From Ruminococcus flavefaciens MA2007 (GTDB lineage: Bacteria > Bacillota > Clostridia > Oscillospirales > Ruminococcaceae): DNA of 64,000 nucleotides. Numbering within the stretch: the first letter of the stretch is position 1; each line of letters starts with the position of its first letter. Under the pieces are notes generated by a model that worked only from the letters and a program-made list of their open reading frames with translations, made no database searches and had not been told where the DNA came from. Positions 1 to 8,010 of this stretch are shown here, piece by piece. The stretch covers positions 210,733-274,732 of the forward strand of contig NZ_KK211354.1 in assembly GCF_000621845.1 (NCBI RefSeq), given 5' to 3'. The translations under genes were made by a program, and so were the position numbers.

Positions 1-1065
1 GATTCGGAAAAAGGCGTCATCATAAAGAAGGTCAAGCACCCCCGAAGCGGCAGCTATATGCTGGTATACGGCTGTGCTCTCGGTGATCCTAAAGCTCCCG
101 ACGGTTATCTGCTGTTAAATGCGGCTCTCGTACCTGTGGGAGCTACAGTAAAGATAATCAAAAGCCAGCTCATGACCATTACTATTATCTTAATAATACT
201 GGCATTTATCATATCGCTGTACCTGTCAAAGAGGATATCTGCTCCTATAGACAGGATAACAAAGTCTGCGGAGATACTGGCTAAGGGCGATTTCAATACG
301 AAATTCGACGGAAGGGGCTATCTCGAAGCCAAAAAGCTGGCGGATACCCTTACCTATGCGGAAAAGGAGCTCTCAAAGGTGGATACCATGCAGAGAGACC
401 TTATCGCCAATGTTTCCCATGACCTGAGGACTCCGCTGACCATGCTGAAAGCCTATGCGGAGATGATACGCGACCTTTCGGGAGATAACCCCGTCAAGCG
501 CAACGAGCACCTTGAAATTATCATCAGCGAGACCGACAGACTGGCGCTTCTTGTAAACGATATGCTTGACCTGTCAAAGCTGGAGAGCGGCAAGCAGAAG
601 CTGAATCCTACAGAGTTCGGCATAAGTGCAAAGCTCAGCGAGATAATGGACAGATTCAGGGGACTTTCAGAGAAAAACGGCTATCATATACATTTTACTC
701 CCGATGAGGAGAGAATGGTGTACTGCGACGTGGTCAAGATAGAGCAGGTAATCTACAACTTGATAAACAATGCGATAAACTACACAGGCGAGGACAAGCA
801 GGTATTTGTCCGTCAGATAAATACCGAGGACGGCGTACTTGTTGAGGTAGAGGATACGGGCGACGGTATCGAGGAGGACAAGATAAAGCTCATCTTCGAT
901 AAGTATTATCGCTCCGAGAACCATAAACGAGAGGTAGTGGGCACAGGTCTGGGACTTTCTATCGTCAAGGCTGTGCTGAAAATGCACAATTACGATTACG
1001 GTGTGCGCAGTACTCTCGGAAAGGGCTCTACATTCTGGTTCAAAATAAGCGATGTGAAGAAATAA
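1..1065 (+). CDS. Sensor histidine kinase, C-terminal part (5' end outside window)
   Basis: The reading frame is open from base 1, so this is the last 354 residues of a longer protein and no start can be chosen. It shows one membrane helix (about residues 57-77 of the visible part), a HAMP linker, a HisKA domain with the H-box SHDLRTP (phospho-accepting His near visible residue 139), then an ATPase domain with N-box (LINNAINYT), G1 (DTGDGI), F-box (FDKYY) and G2 (GTGLGLS). This is a complete two-component kinase core that would phosphorylate a response regulator, probably encoded upstream. The signal and the partner cannot be read here. The family is certain; the specific role is not. Confidence 0.95.
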   Translation, partial: DSEKGVIIKKVKHPRSGSYMLVYGCALGDPKAPDGYLLLNAALVPVGATVKIIKSQLMTITIILIILAFIISLYLSKRISAPIDRITKSAEILAKGDFNTKFDGRGYLEAKKLADTLTYAEKELSKVDTMQRDLIANVSHDLRTPLTMLKAYAEMIRDLSGDNPVKRNEHLEIIISETDRLALLVNDMLDLSKLESGKQKLNPTEFGISAKLSEIMDRFRGLSEKNGYHIHFTPDEERMVYCDVVKIEQVIYNLINNAINYTGEDKQVFVRQINTEDGVLVEVEDTGDGIEEDKIKLIFDKYYRSENHKREVVGTGLGLSIVKAVLKMHNYDYGVRSTLGKGSTFWFKISDVKK

Positions 1066-1274
1066 GCGGCGTTCCTTTGAACCTGTAAAGAGTTACATTC
1101 AAGCAGAAAATGTAATAACTGGGACTAATTCGGTTACAATTCTGTACGGCTGGTATAAATAAGGTGGACACAGGAAATTTGTATTGTGCATAATCAATAG
1201 TATTCAAAATTTTATGTTGATAAGTTTCTGTTCTGTTCTGCTGACAATTTCACAAAAAATACATAATAATATGC
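1066..1274. other. Intergenic stretch with no recognised feature
   Basis: About 200 bases between the kinase stop and the candidate small RNA. No ORF with a ribosome binding site was seen. No clear terminator for the kinase gene was found here either. Confidence 0.5.
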
Positions 1275-1417
1275 TATAATATAATTGCTGAGGGAGAAGA
1301 ATCCCGAAGCTGATTTTCATGGTAGTTTAATGTTTACCCCAACATTAAATTATTAAATCCCCAATAATCCCTATATCATGGCAGATGAGCTTCCTTAAAA
1401 GGAGGCTCATTTGTTTT
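1275..1417 (+). ncRNA. Candidate small structured RNA upstream of the metK riboswitch
   Basis: A TATAAT (1275-1280) is followed about 10 bases later by a compact non-coding stretch. It has a GGGA/TCCC hairpin (1292-1305), a perfect 9-bp hairpin with loop TACCCC (1326-1334 with 1341-1349), and a 10-bp terminator hairpin (1385-1394 with 1401-1410) followed by a T-rich tract. The terminator ends before the metK promoter at 1453, so this looks like a separate transcript of about 130 nt. The -35 box is weak (TTCACA at 1249, spacer too long). No known RNA family was recognised. It could instead be an unusual leader or a terminator of the kinase operon. Confidence 0.4.
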
Positions 1418-1452
1418 GCGGAAAAAAATTGTTGCACTCGGGAAATATCCTA

Positions 1453-1481
1453 TTGACAAATTTCCGACAATAGTGTATAAT
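1453..1481 (+). promoter_or_regulatory. Promoter of metK
   Basis: Consensus -35 TTGACA (1453-1458), 17-bp spacer and -10 TATAAT (1476-1481), directly upstream of the SAM riboswitch. Confidence 0.9.
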
Positions 1482-1492
1482 ACATTGGAAAC

Positions 1493-1640
1493 CTTATCAA
1501 GAGCGGCGGAGGTACAGGACCTGTGAAGCCGCAGCAACCCGAACGTAATGAGTCGAAGGTGCTAATTCCTGCGGTTTTATCCGAAAGATGAGGACATTGG
1601 GCAACTATGGCTTCTCTTCGGAATGAGAAGTCATTTTTTA
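1493..1640 (+). promoter_or_regulatory. SAM-I (S-box) riboswitch with intrinsic terminator
   Basis: The stretch CTTATCAAGAGCGG, followed by GCAGCAACCC and later GGTGCTAATTCC, is the conserved SAM-I aptamer core. It is followed by a terminator hairpin (GGCTTCTC 1609-1616 with GAGAAGTC 1625-1632) and a T run, just before the metK ribosome binding site. In this family, bound SAM favours termination, so metK is switched off when SAM is plentiful. Position before SAM synthetase fits exactly. Confidence 0.95.
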
Positions 1641-1659
1641 TATTTCAGGAGGTTTTTTT

Positions 1660-2844
1660 ATGAGTAAATGCTTTTTCACATCTGAATCGGTAACTGAGGG
1701 ACATCCCGATAAGATCTGCGACCAGATCTCTGACGCTGTTCTCGACGCTATCCTCGAGCAGGACAAGCTGGGACGTGTTGCCTGCGAGACCTGCGTAACT
1801 ACAGGTATGGTCCTCTGTATGGGCGAGATAACTACATCGGCTGATATCGATATCCCTAAGATAGCTCGTCAGGTAATCATCGACATCGGCTACGACAGAG
1901 CTAAGTACGGCTTCGACGGTCACACCTGCTCTATTCTCACATCTATCGACGAGCAGTCTCCCGATATCGCTATGGGTGTAAATGAGGCTTTCGAGTACAG
2001 AGAGGAAAACGACAAGTCCGACGGACTTTCAAACGGCGCAGGCGATCAGGGTATCATGTTCGGTTATGCCTGCAATGAGACTCCAGAGCTTATGCCGCTT
2101 CCTATCTCACTGGCTCACAAGCTTGCTCTGAAGCTTACAGAAGTACGCAAGGACGGCACACTCCGTTATCTCCGTCCCGACGGAAAGTCACAGGTTACTG
2201 TTGAGTACGACAACGGCAAGCCCGTAAGAGTTGACGCAGTTGTTGTTTCTTCTCAGCATTCTGCCGATATCTCCCTCAAACAGCTCCGCAAGGACATCGA
2301 GGAGTACGTTATCAAGGCAGTTATCCCTGCTGACCTTATGGACAAGAACACAAAGATATTCATCAATCCTACAGGACGTTTCGTAGTAGGCGGTCCTCAG
2401 GGCGACAGCGGTCTTACAGGACGTAAGATAATCGTTGATACATACGGCGGATATTCACGTCACGGCGGCGGAGCTTTCAGCGGTAAGGATCCGACAAAGG
2501 TCGACAGAAGCGCTGCTTATGCTTCACGTTATATCGCTAAGAACATCGTTGCAGCAGGTCTTGCTGACAAGTGCGAGGTTCAGCTCTCATACGCTATCGG
2601 CGTTGCTAAGCCAATTTCTATCCTTGTTGATACATTCGGCACAGGCAAGGTAGACGAGGAGAAGCTCTCAGAGGCTGTTTCAAAGGTATTCGACCTTCGT
2701 CCTACAGCTATCATCGAAATGCTCGACCTCAGAAAGCCCCAGTACAGACAGCTTGCTGCTTACGGTCATATGGGACGTGAGGAGCTCGGCGTTGCATGGG
2801 AAAAGACAGACAGAGTTGACGCTCTCAAGGCTGCTCTCAAGTAA
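1660..2844 (+). CDS. metK: S-adenosylmethionine synthetase
   Basis: Makes SAM from methionine and ATP in the cytoplasm. The 394-residue product has the family's usual length and motifs: [12 protein letters not shown] near the N-terminus (ATP binding), [12 protein letters not shown] near residue 117, and [19 protein letters not shown] in the C-terminal third (phosphate binding and catalysis). The start follows a strong AGGAGG at 7-base spacing. The gene is monocistronic: SAM-I riboswitch in front and a terminator (2860-2888) behind. It supplies the methyl donor for enzymes such as the methyltransferase at 59978. Confidence 0.98.
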   Translation: MSKCFFTSESVTEGHPDKICDQISDAVLDAILEQDKLGRVACETCVTTGMVLCMGEITTSADIDIPKIARQVIIDIGYDRAKYGFDGHTCSILTSIDEQSPDIAMGVNEAFEYREENDKSDGLSNGAGDQGIMFGYACNETPELMPLPISLAHKLALKLTEVRKDGTLRYLRPDGKSQVTVEYDNGKPVRVDAVVVSSQHSADISLKQLRKDIEEYVIKAVIPADLMDKNTKIFINPTGRFVVGGPQGDSGLTGRKIIVDTYGGYSRHGGGAFSGKDPTKVDRSAAYASRYIAKNIVAAGLADKCEVQLSYAIGVAKPISILVDTFGTGKVDEEKLSEAVSKVFDLRPTAIIEMLDLRKPQYRQLAAYGHMGREELGVAWEKTDRVDALKAALK

Positions 2845-2859
2845 TTGCATATAAATATT

Positions 2860-2888
2860 GCTCGAAGTCGGTTGACTTCGGGCTTTTT
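2860..2888 (+). terminator. Terminator of metK
   Basis: 10-bp stem (2860-2869 with 2874-2883), GGTT loop and a TTTTT tail, 15 bases after the metK stop. Confidence 0.9.
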
Positions 2889-2896
2889 GCTTGTTG

Positions 2897-2925
2897 TTGA
2901 CTTTTTATTTTGTCCATGATATAAT
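2897..2925 (+). promoter_or_regulatory. Promoter of the nuclease-like gene
   Basis: -35 TTGACT (2897-2902), 17-bp spacer, -10 TATAAT (2920-2925), about 50 bases before the start at 2975. Confidence 0.8.
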
Positions 2926-2974
2926 TTCAATATAGTAAAATAGTTATCGGAAAATCTCTTTTAAGGAGTTATTT

Positions 2975-3439
2975 ATGGGTATACCGTTTAGAAATACGGC
3001 TGGATTTGGAAAAAGAATGGAATACAATCTGGTTGGAAAAATGTTAATGGAAGGATTAGATGTTTATCTTCCATTAGTTGATGACCATGGAGTTGATTGT
3101 GTCATTAAGAAACAAGATGGTACTTTTATAGAGGTACAAATAAAAGCCCGTTCAAGAGAAGTAGCAAAGGGAGATGCCGCTTTGTTTGCTGCTATTTCTC
3201 ATAAACCTACTGAAAATTTCTATTTTGTTTTTTATTCTGAAAGACTTGATACGATGTGGATTCTTTCATCTGAGGAGTTTTTGCAGGAATGTATTACAAA
3301 TAGAACTGGCAAAAATGCGGGAAAACACAGTATATGGTTCAACGGGAGTAAAAAAGACAAAGCTGCTAATGATAAGACCGAATACTGTAAACCTCAATTT
3401 GAAAAATATATTGAAACAGATTTTTCGAGATTCCATTGA
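2975..3439 (+). CDS. PD-(D/E)XK nuclease-like protein
   Basis: A 154-residue cytoplasmic protein. Residues 28-60 carry the pattern GVD (Asp41), a short hairpin, then EVQIK (Glu53, Gln55, Lys57). This is the (E)xQxK version of the PD-(D/E)XK core seen in DUF4365-like and Holliday-resolvase-like nucleases. The remaining beta/alpha segments (VFYSERLDTMWILSSEEF) fit that fold. It stands alone, with its own promoter (2897) and terminator (3459), and has no methylase, helicase or recombinase partner. Its base use is AT-richer than metK before it and the VOC gene after it, which suggests acquisition. Function unknown; nuclease activity is inferred from the motif only. Start follows AAGGAG at 8 bases. 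Confidence 0.6.
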   Translation: MGIPFRNTAGFGKRMEYNLVGKMLMEGLDVYLPLVDDHGVDCVIKKQDGTFIEVQIKARSREVAKGDAALFAAISHKPTENFYFVFYSERLDTMWILSSEEFLQECITNRTGKNAGKHSIWFNGSKKDKAANDKTEYCKPQFEKYIETDFSRFH

Positions 3440-3458
3440 ATTAACTTTAAAGTATGTT

Positions 3459-3486
3459 AGCCGCCTGTCTGAGACAGGCGGCTTTT
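3459..3486 (+). terminator. Terminator of the nuclease-like gene
   Basis: Perfect 11-bp stem (3459-3469 with 3473-3483), TGA loop, TTTT tail. It ends right where the next promoter begins. Confidence 0.9.
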
Positions 3487-3488
3487 CA

Positions 3489-3517
3489 TTGACATTTCCG
3501 CGGCATTGTGATATAAT
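3489..3517 (+). promoter_or_regulatory. Promoter of the VOC gene
   Basis: -35 TTGACA (3489-3494), 17-bp spacer, -10 TATAAT (3512-3517). Confidence 0.88.
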
Positions 3518-3570
3518 TCCCGTATATCGGGAGAATGAACTCCCGAAAAATCAAAATATCGGAGGTTATT

Positions 3571-3972
3571 ATGAGATTAGACGGTTTCGGACTATTAGTT
3601 GAAGATATGGGAAAAATGATAAGATTTTACAGGGATGTCCTTGGTTTTGAAATAAAAGAGGACGAAAACACCTCAAATGTTTATCTGCTCAAGGACGGTA
3701 CGCTGTTCCTGCTTTATGGGCGTAAGGACTTCGAGAAGATGACCAATCGAAAATACGAATACCTCAAGGGCGTCAACGGACACTTTGAGCTTGCCCTCTA
3801 TGTGGATACCTATGAGGAGGTTGATAAGGAGTACGAAAGAGTCATCGGAATGGGTGCGAAGCCCATATTAGAGCCTACTACAGAACCGTGGGGACAGAGG
3901 ACCTGCTATATCGCCGATCCCGAGGGCAATCTTATTGAAATTGGCTCGTTCAACAGACCGTTTCAGCATTGA
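3571..3972 (+). CDS. VOC (glyoxalase/bleomycin-resistance) family protein
   Basis: A 133-residue single-module vicinal oxygen chelate protein. The N-terminal half has the typical MIRFYRDVLGFE segment, the C-terminal half PWGQRTCYIADPEGNLIEIGSF, the usual metal- and substrate-site strand. The ATG at 3571 is chosen because GGAGG lies 6 bases before it; an in-frame ATG at 3535 has no ribosome binding site. Members are lyases, dioxygenases or drug-binding proteins, and the substrate cannot be predicted here. It is transcribed alone and faces the radC genes tail to tail. Confidence 0.85.
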   Translation: MRLDGFGLLVEDMGKMIRFYRDVLGFEIKEDENTSNVYLLKDGTLFLLYGRKDFEKMTNRKYEYLKGVNGHFELALYVDTYEEVDKEYERVIGMGAKPILEPTTEPWGQRTCYIADPEGNLIEIGSFNRPFQH

Positions 3973-3982
3973 CAGCTAACGG

Positions 3983-4690
3983 CTATTTATAGCCCTTTAC
4001 GCCGTCGGGCTTCATTTCGGGGAGAAGTCCGCTTGAACGTATTGAAAAGCCGCCCTCAGCGCCGATGATTATATGGTCTGCAAGAACTGCTCCCAGTGTG
4101 GAGAGGGCTTTCAGAGCATTGCGGGTGAACAGCATATCGCTGTCCGAGGGCTTGGCTTCGCCGTGTGGGTGATTGTGGGCTATGAAGAATATGTCGCAGT
4201 CGCTTTTTATGGCAAATTCCGCGATATCCCGATAGGAGGACGATACACGGGAGGCTGTGCCGAATGCGAGCACCTTGGTAGCGCATATGCGGAAACGGCT
4301 GCTCACCGCCGTCATTATCAGCTTTTCGCCTACAGCTCCGATAAAATGGCTGGCGAAATAATCAATTGCCGCCCTGGAGCTGTTGAGAGTCTTTATTGCG
4401 AAGCGCTCTGAGTACAGAGAACGGCTGATACAGGGGATAAGCCGCAGAAGAACGGCGGTCTGCTCGTTGACGCGGTTATCCTTCATAAGAAGCGTGGTGT
4501 CTGCGTCGGCAAGTGCGTTCACGCTGCCGTATTCGCCGAGAAGCTCCGCGGCAAGCACAGCAGGCTCGTCTGCCTGTGCATAAGTGAGCAGGAGCTCCAG
4601 TCTTTCGTGCTCTGTGAGCCCGTCAAAGCCGTCATTATGATATTTTTCGAGAAGCTGCTCCCTGCGCAGCTTTTTATTTTTGTCAGCCAT
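3983..4690 (-). CDS. radC: RadC family JAMM protein with intact metal motif
   Basis: A 235-residue RadC/UPF0758-type protein: an N-terminal helical domain (FDGLTEHERLELLLTYA) followed by a JAB/MPN domain. The zinc motif looks complete: a Glu in GAVGEKLIM, then HNHPHG, then SDSD. Start is taken at the ATG at 4690, because the preceding gene stops at 4693 and TGA-AT-ATG suggests translational coupling; a longer in-frame version would run back into that gene. Despite the historical name, RadC's biochemical role is unsettled. It is the second of two tandem RadC paralogues downstream of an XRE regulator. Confidence 0.85.
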   Translation of the reverse strand: MADKNKKLRREQLLEKYHNDGFDGLTEHERLELLLTYAQADEPAVLAAELLGEYGSVNALADADTTLLMKDNRVNEQTAVLLRLIPCISRSLYSERFAIKTLNSSRAAIDYFASHFIGAVGEKLIMTAVSSRFRICATKVLAFGTASRVSSSYRDIAEFAIKSDCDIFFIAHNHPHGEAKPSDSDMLFTRNALKALSTLGAVLADHIIIGAEGGFSIRSSGLLPEMKPDGVKGYK

Positions 4691-4692
4691 AT

Positions 4693-5376
4693 TCAGAACG
4701 CAAATGCGCCGCTGCCGCGCATTGAGAAGCATCTGCCGCCGCCGTATATGACCAGGTCGCTGAAGCCTATGCCTATTGCCGACAGCAGCTCCCCGAAAAT
4801 ACAGGCGATACGGTAGTCCTCATCTTTGGGTATGGCAATGCCTTTTCCGTGGTTTATGCCGATACAGACTGCGGCGGCTCCGCTTTTCAGCAGCATTGCC
4901 GCAAGCTCCTTTGGTGTGATGCTGTCGCTTAAAAGCTCGTCTATGGGCAGAGTTACGGTGCGCATTAGCTCGGAGCGTGTTGAAAGGCAGAGAATATTGC
5001 ATATTCTGGCATTTATGCCCTTGAATTGCTGTGAAATGCAGTCGCAGAGCTGTTTGCGGTCGGAAAGAGTCTCACTGCTGTGGGAGCTCCGCATATAGCT
5101 TAGTCCGAAGTCGTTTATGAGTTTGAGGAATACAGCGCCGCCTGCGCCTACGCCTTTGACTTCGCGGAGCTTTTCCTCGCCTGCTGAAAGCACCTTGCTG
5201 AGATTGCCGAATTGGTCGGTAAGGTCGTGGGCGATACCGTTGGTATTTACCACGGGACGGGCATAAAACAGTATCAGCTCTAAAAGCTCATGCTCAAAGA
5301 GCCCGTCCTGCCCCGAGGAGAGAAAGCGCTGTCTCATGCGGCTTCTGTGTCCTGCGTGAGTATTTTTGTCGTTCAT
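4693..5376 (-). CDS. RadC-like protein with degenerate JAMM motif
   Basis: A 227-residue paralogue of the next gene with the same two-part layout: N-terminal domain with FEHELLELILFYARP, then a JAB/MPN fold ending in DLVIYGGGRCFSMRGSG. The metal site is gone. Where the neighbour has AHNHPHG and SDSD, this one has GINHGKGIAIPKDEDY, and the motif Glu (GEKLIM) is replaced by NARICN. It is therefore probably not a metalloprotease and may act as a structural or regulatory partner, as inactive MPN proteins do elsewhere. It lies 28 bases after the XRE gene and is coupled to the active paralogue. Domain family is clear; the partner idea is inference. Confidence 0.8.
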   Translation of the reverse strand: MNDKNTHAGHRSRMRQRFLSSGQDGLFEHELLELILFYARPVVNTNGIAHDLTDQFGNLSKVLSAGEEKLREVKGVGAGGAVFLKLINDFGLSYMRSSHSSETLSDRKQLCDCISQQFKGINARICNILCLSTRSELMRTVTLPIDELLSDSITPKELAAMLLKSGAAAVCIGINHGKGIAIPKDEDYRIACIFGELLSAIGIGFSDLVIYGGGRCFSMRGSGAFAF

Positions 5377-5404
5377 ATATATTACTCCTTGATGAAATCA
5401 GAAC

Positions 5405-5632
5405 TCAGTGCTGTTTTGGCTTGTTCAGCTCCTTGATGTTTGTCCTGCCGAGGATGTAATCCACGGAAACGCCGTAGAAGTCTGCGAGTATCAGCAAATG
5501 CTCCACGGGAATAGTCTGGAAGCCTCTTTCATAGCGTGAATAAACGGTCTGACTTGTGTGCAGGAGCTGGGCTATCTTGGTCTGGGATAAGTCCATATCC
5601 TCACGCAGGTCTCTTAATCTTTGAAAGTGCAT
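5405..5632 (-). CDS. XRE-family HTH regulator
   Basis: A 75-residue one-domain helix-turn-helix protein. Residues 12-60 form the Cro/C1 fold (LSQTKIAQLLHTSQTVYSRY, then LADFYGVSVDYILGRT). Start is supported by GAGGTGAT 4 bases before the ATG. It leads an operon with the two RadC-like genes. A 9-bp-arm palindrome (5710-5733) and a matching half-site (5665-5673) lie just upstream, so autoregulation of the operon is likely. Confidence 0.88.
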   Translation of the reverse strand: MHFQRLRDLREDMDLSQTKIAQLLHTSQTVYSRYERGFQTIPVEHLLILADFYGVSVDYILGRTNIKELNKPKQH

Positions 5633-5664
5633 ATTATCACCTCGTAATGTCAGGCTTTAGAACC

Positions 5665-5733
5665 TTTTGGTACTATTGACTTTAACACATACAGAGGTCA
5701 ATGTGCATATTTTAGTACTTGCTGGTACTAAAA
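5665..5733. promoter_or_regulatory. Putative XRE operator region
   Basis: A perfect inverted repeat, TTTTAGTAC-N6-GTACTAAAA, lies at 5710-5733. A related half-site TTTTGGTAC lies at 5665-5673, nearer the XRE start. Between them a TTGACC on the minus strand (5701-5696) could be the -35 of the XRE-radC operon. Spacing and symmetry are typical for a small XRE repressor. Confidence 0.6.
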
Positions 5734-5818
5734 AGCTTGCTGACAGCCCGAAAACAGTCTGATTCCGAGCCTTTTCTCCGCGCTGTGAATATAAAAACGG
5801 AATTTTTTTCCGTGAATG

Positions 5819-5847
5819 TTGATATGTTCATAATTTTATGCTATAAT
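5819..5847 (+). promoter_or_regulatory. Promoter of the 7TM-EAL gene
   Basis: -35 TTGATA (5819-5824), 17-bp spacer, -10 TATAAT (5842-5847). The leader of about 130 bases up to 5984 shows no recognised riboswitch. Confidence 0.75.
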
Positions 5848-5983
5848 GATATAAATATATACTCTGTTTGCGCTTTTTTATATCAAACTGTCATAAAAAC
5901 TGCACTTTTGCTTCAAATCAGTTTTTCTTCTATTCGCTTCATTTCTGTAAACAAAACTGTATATAGCCAAGGGGGGGACAGAG

Positions 5984-7936
5984 ATGATCAGATATACTGA
6001 TTTCTGTTTTGGTGTTGCATTGTCAGCTTTATTGATCTGTTTCGGAAATCTGGCGTTTACTATACTTGACGGTCATACAAGAAAGCCGCAGAACCGTATT
6101 TATATGTCGCTTCTTATGCTTCTTGCCGTCAACGCCGTTTGCGAAATGATCAACGTCCGCGTGGGAGAATATGATATGAGCTCGGAAGTGGCTTTTATGA
6201 TAACGCGGTCGTCAAAATACGTTTATTTCCTTAGCCACGGTCTTATTGCACCTGTGCTGTACTACTACCTGTCCTTTGTTATAGGACGTTCTGTAGGCTT
6301 TAGGTGCAGTTCCGGTGCTTCGCGGAAGGAAAAGCTCCGTGTGATGATCTCATGGGCGATAGTTATCGTTTCCGAGTTTATTGTCGCCATAAATCCGCTG
6401 ACGCACTGGAGCTGGTACTACACAGAGGAAAGAGTTTTCCACAGAGCATGGGGCGAATACATATTTATCTATATCACTTCGGGCTTATGGATAATCGCAG
6501 CCTTTATAATGTGCATGAAGTCGTGGAATATCCTTTCTAAGGGGCGCAAGCGCTCTATCGCCATATGCTTTCTGCTGGCTGTAGTGGGCGTGTGCTTACA
6601 GCTCTTCATACCGCAGCTCAGAGTAGAGATACTCATTGAATCTATAGGCTTTTCGGGAGTCCTGCTCTTTATCGAGAACGAGGACGACCGCAAGAACGTT
6701 GAGCTTGACGTTTATAATTCGGCGGCTTTCGAGCTTGACCTTAAAGCCAATCTGAAAAACAAAATACCTGTAAAAATACTTATAATACGCAATATCCGCT
6801 TCGATAAGACTGCAAATACAGTCGTTTTCGGAAGAATGAACCGTGACCTTATCATAAAAGAGGTATCGGAATACCTTGGAACTGTGATACAGCGCTATTT
6901 TATCTATTCTGTGGGACACGGCAGATTTGCTCTTGCTCTTTACGATTATACCGATAAAGAGGCACATGAGCTTGCAGAGACTATCAATAAGCGCTTTCAG
7001 CAGCAATGGAATGTAAACGGTATTGATATCATCGTTTCTTCGAGAATTATGCTTGTAAATGTTCCCGAACGTGCTAAAAACGTGGAGGAGGTCATTTATA
7101 TCGCCGAGTGTCCTATCCCCGAGCTTATGGAGGAGCGTATCATCGAGGGCAAGTCCCTTGACTGGATAATCCGCCGCTCCGCTGTTGAAAAGGCAGTTAC
7201 CCACGGTCTGGACAAGGGCAGCTTCGAGGTCTATTATCAGCCTACATACAATATCGACAAGACACTTCACGGCGCAGAGGCGCTTCTGCGCATGAACGAC
7301 AAGGACATGGGAATAATCTATCCCGACGAGTTCATACCTATTGCTGAACAGCTCGGTATCATCGATGTTATTGACGAATTTGTGCTGAAAGAGGTCTGCA
7401 AGTTCATATTTACGGGCATTCCTCAGAAAAACGGCATGGACTGCATAAATGTCAATCTTTCGGTGCTGGAGTGTATGAAAGAGGGCTTTGCGGAATATGT
7501 CAGCGGAGTTGTTGAAGCCGAGGGCATACGCAAAAAGATGATAAACTTTGAGATAACCGAGTCCGTTGCCGCAAAGGACTATGACCACCTTGCCGATGTC
7601 ATCGAGCAGCTAAAGCGTGAGGGATTCAAGTTCTCTATCGACGATTACGGTACGGGATACTCAAATATGTCGTCGCTGTTCTCGCTGGGAGCTGATATCA
7701 TAAAGATAGACAAGAGCATACTCTGGAACGCCGAAAAGAGCGAGCTGGGCATGACTCTGCTGAAAACTTCTATAGATATGGTCCATAAAATGCAGAAAAA
7801 GGCTCTCATGGAGGGCGTTGAGACAGAGCAGCAGATAGAGATACTTAAAAAGCTGGGCTGCGAGTATCTGCAGGGCTATTACTTCTCAAAGCCGCTGCCA
7901 AAGAATGAATTTATAAGGCTTATCGAGAATAACTGA
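5984..7936 (+). CDS. Membrane-bound EAL-domain c-di-GMP phosphodiesterase
   Basis: A 650-residue protein. About seven hydrophobic segments fill residues 5-235, as in 7TM sensor modules. Residues 240-385 look like a degenerate GGDEF domain without the GGDEF signature. Residues 395-650 are an EAL domain. The catalytic set is present: E in AEALLR, N in INVNLS, E in EITES, DD in IDDYGTGYS, K in IIKIDKS, E in MEGVET and Q in LQGYYFSKP, so it should hydrolyse c-di-GMP. It is monocistronic and ends in a 16-bp bidirectional terminator. The sensed signal is unknown. Confidence 0.9.
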   Translation: MIRYTDFCFGVALSALLICFGNLAFTILDGHTRKPQNRIYMSLLMLLAVNAVCEMINVRVGEYDMSSEVAFMITRSSKYVYFLSHGLIAPVLYYYLSFVIGRSVGFRCSSGASRKEKLRVMISWAIVIVSEFIVAINPLTHWSWYYTEERVFHRAWGEYIFIYITSGLWIIAAFIMCMKSWNILSKGRKRSIAICFLLAVVGVCLQLFIPQLRVEILIESIGFSGVLLFIENEDDRKNVELDVYNSAAFELDLKANLKNKIPVKILIIRNIRFDKTANTVVFGRMNRDLIIKEVSEYLGTVIQRYFIYSVGHGRFALALYDYTDKEAHELAETINKRFQQQWNVNGIDIIVSSRIMLVNVPERAKNVEEVIYIAECPIPELMEERIIEGKSLDWIIRRSAVEKAVTHGLDKGSFEVYYQPTYNIDKTLHGAEALLRMNDKDMGIIYPDEFIPIAEQLGIIDVIDEFVLKEVCKFIFTGIPQKNGMDCINVNLSVLECMKEGFAEYVSGVVEAEGIRKKMINFEITESVAAKDYDHLADVIEQLKREGFKFSIDDYGTGYSNMSSLFSLGADIIKIDKSILWNAEKSELGMTLLKTSIDMVHKMQKKALMEGVETEQQIEILKKLGCEYLQGYYFSKPLPKNEFIRLIENN

Positions 7937-7960
7937 GAGCATTTGCTGTTACAGGCATAA

Positions 7961-7998
7961 AAAAGCTTCGTTTTACACAAGTAAAACGAAGCTTTTAT
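7961..7998. terminator. Bidirectional terminator between EAL gene and DAHP synthase
   Basis: Perfect 16-bp stem (7961-7976 with 7981-7996), 4-base loop, A-rich before and T-rich after, serving the two convergent genes. Confidence 0.92.
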
Positions 7999-8010
7999 GT
8001 TTTTATGCGC

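Noticed and set aside
5719..6000. 93-residue plus-strand frame upstream of the EAL gene
   Set aside because: It covers the operator palindrome and promoter and has no ribosome binding site.
6596..7588. 330-residue minus-strand open frame opposite the EAL gene
   Set aside because: The plus-strand gene has intact EAL motifs; the opposite frame shows no motif and is a composition shadow.
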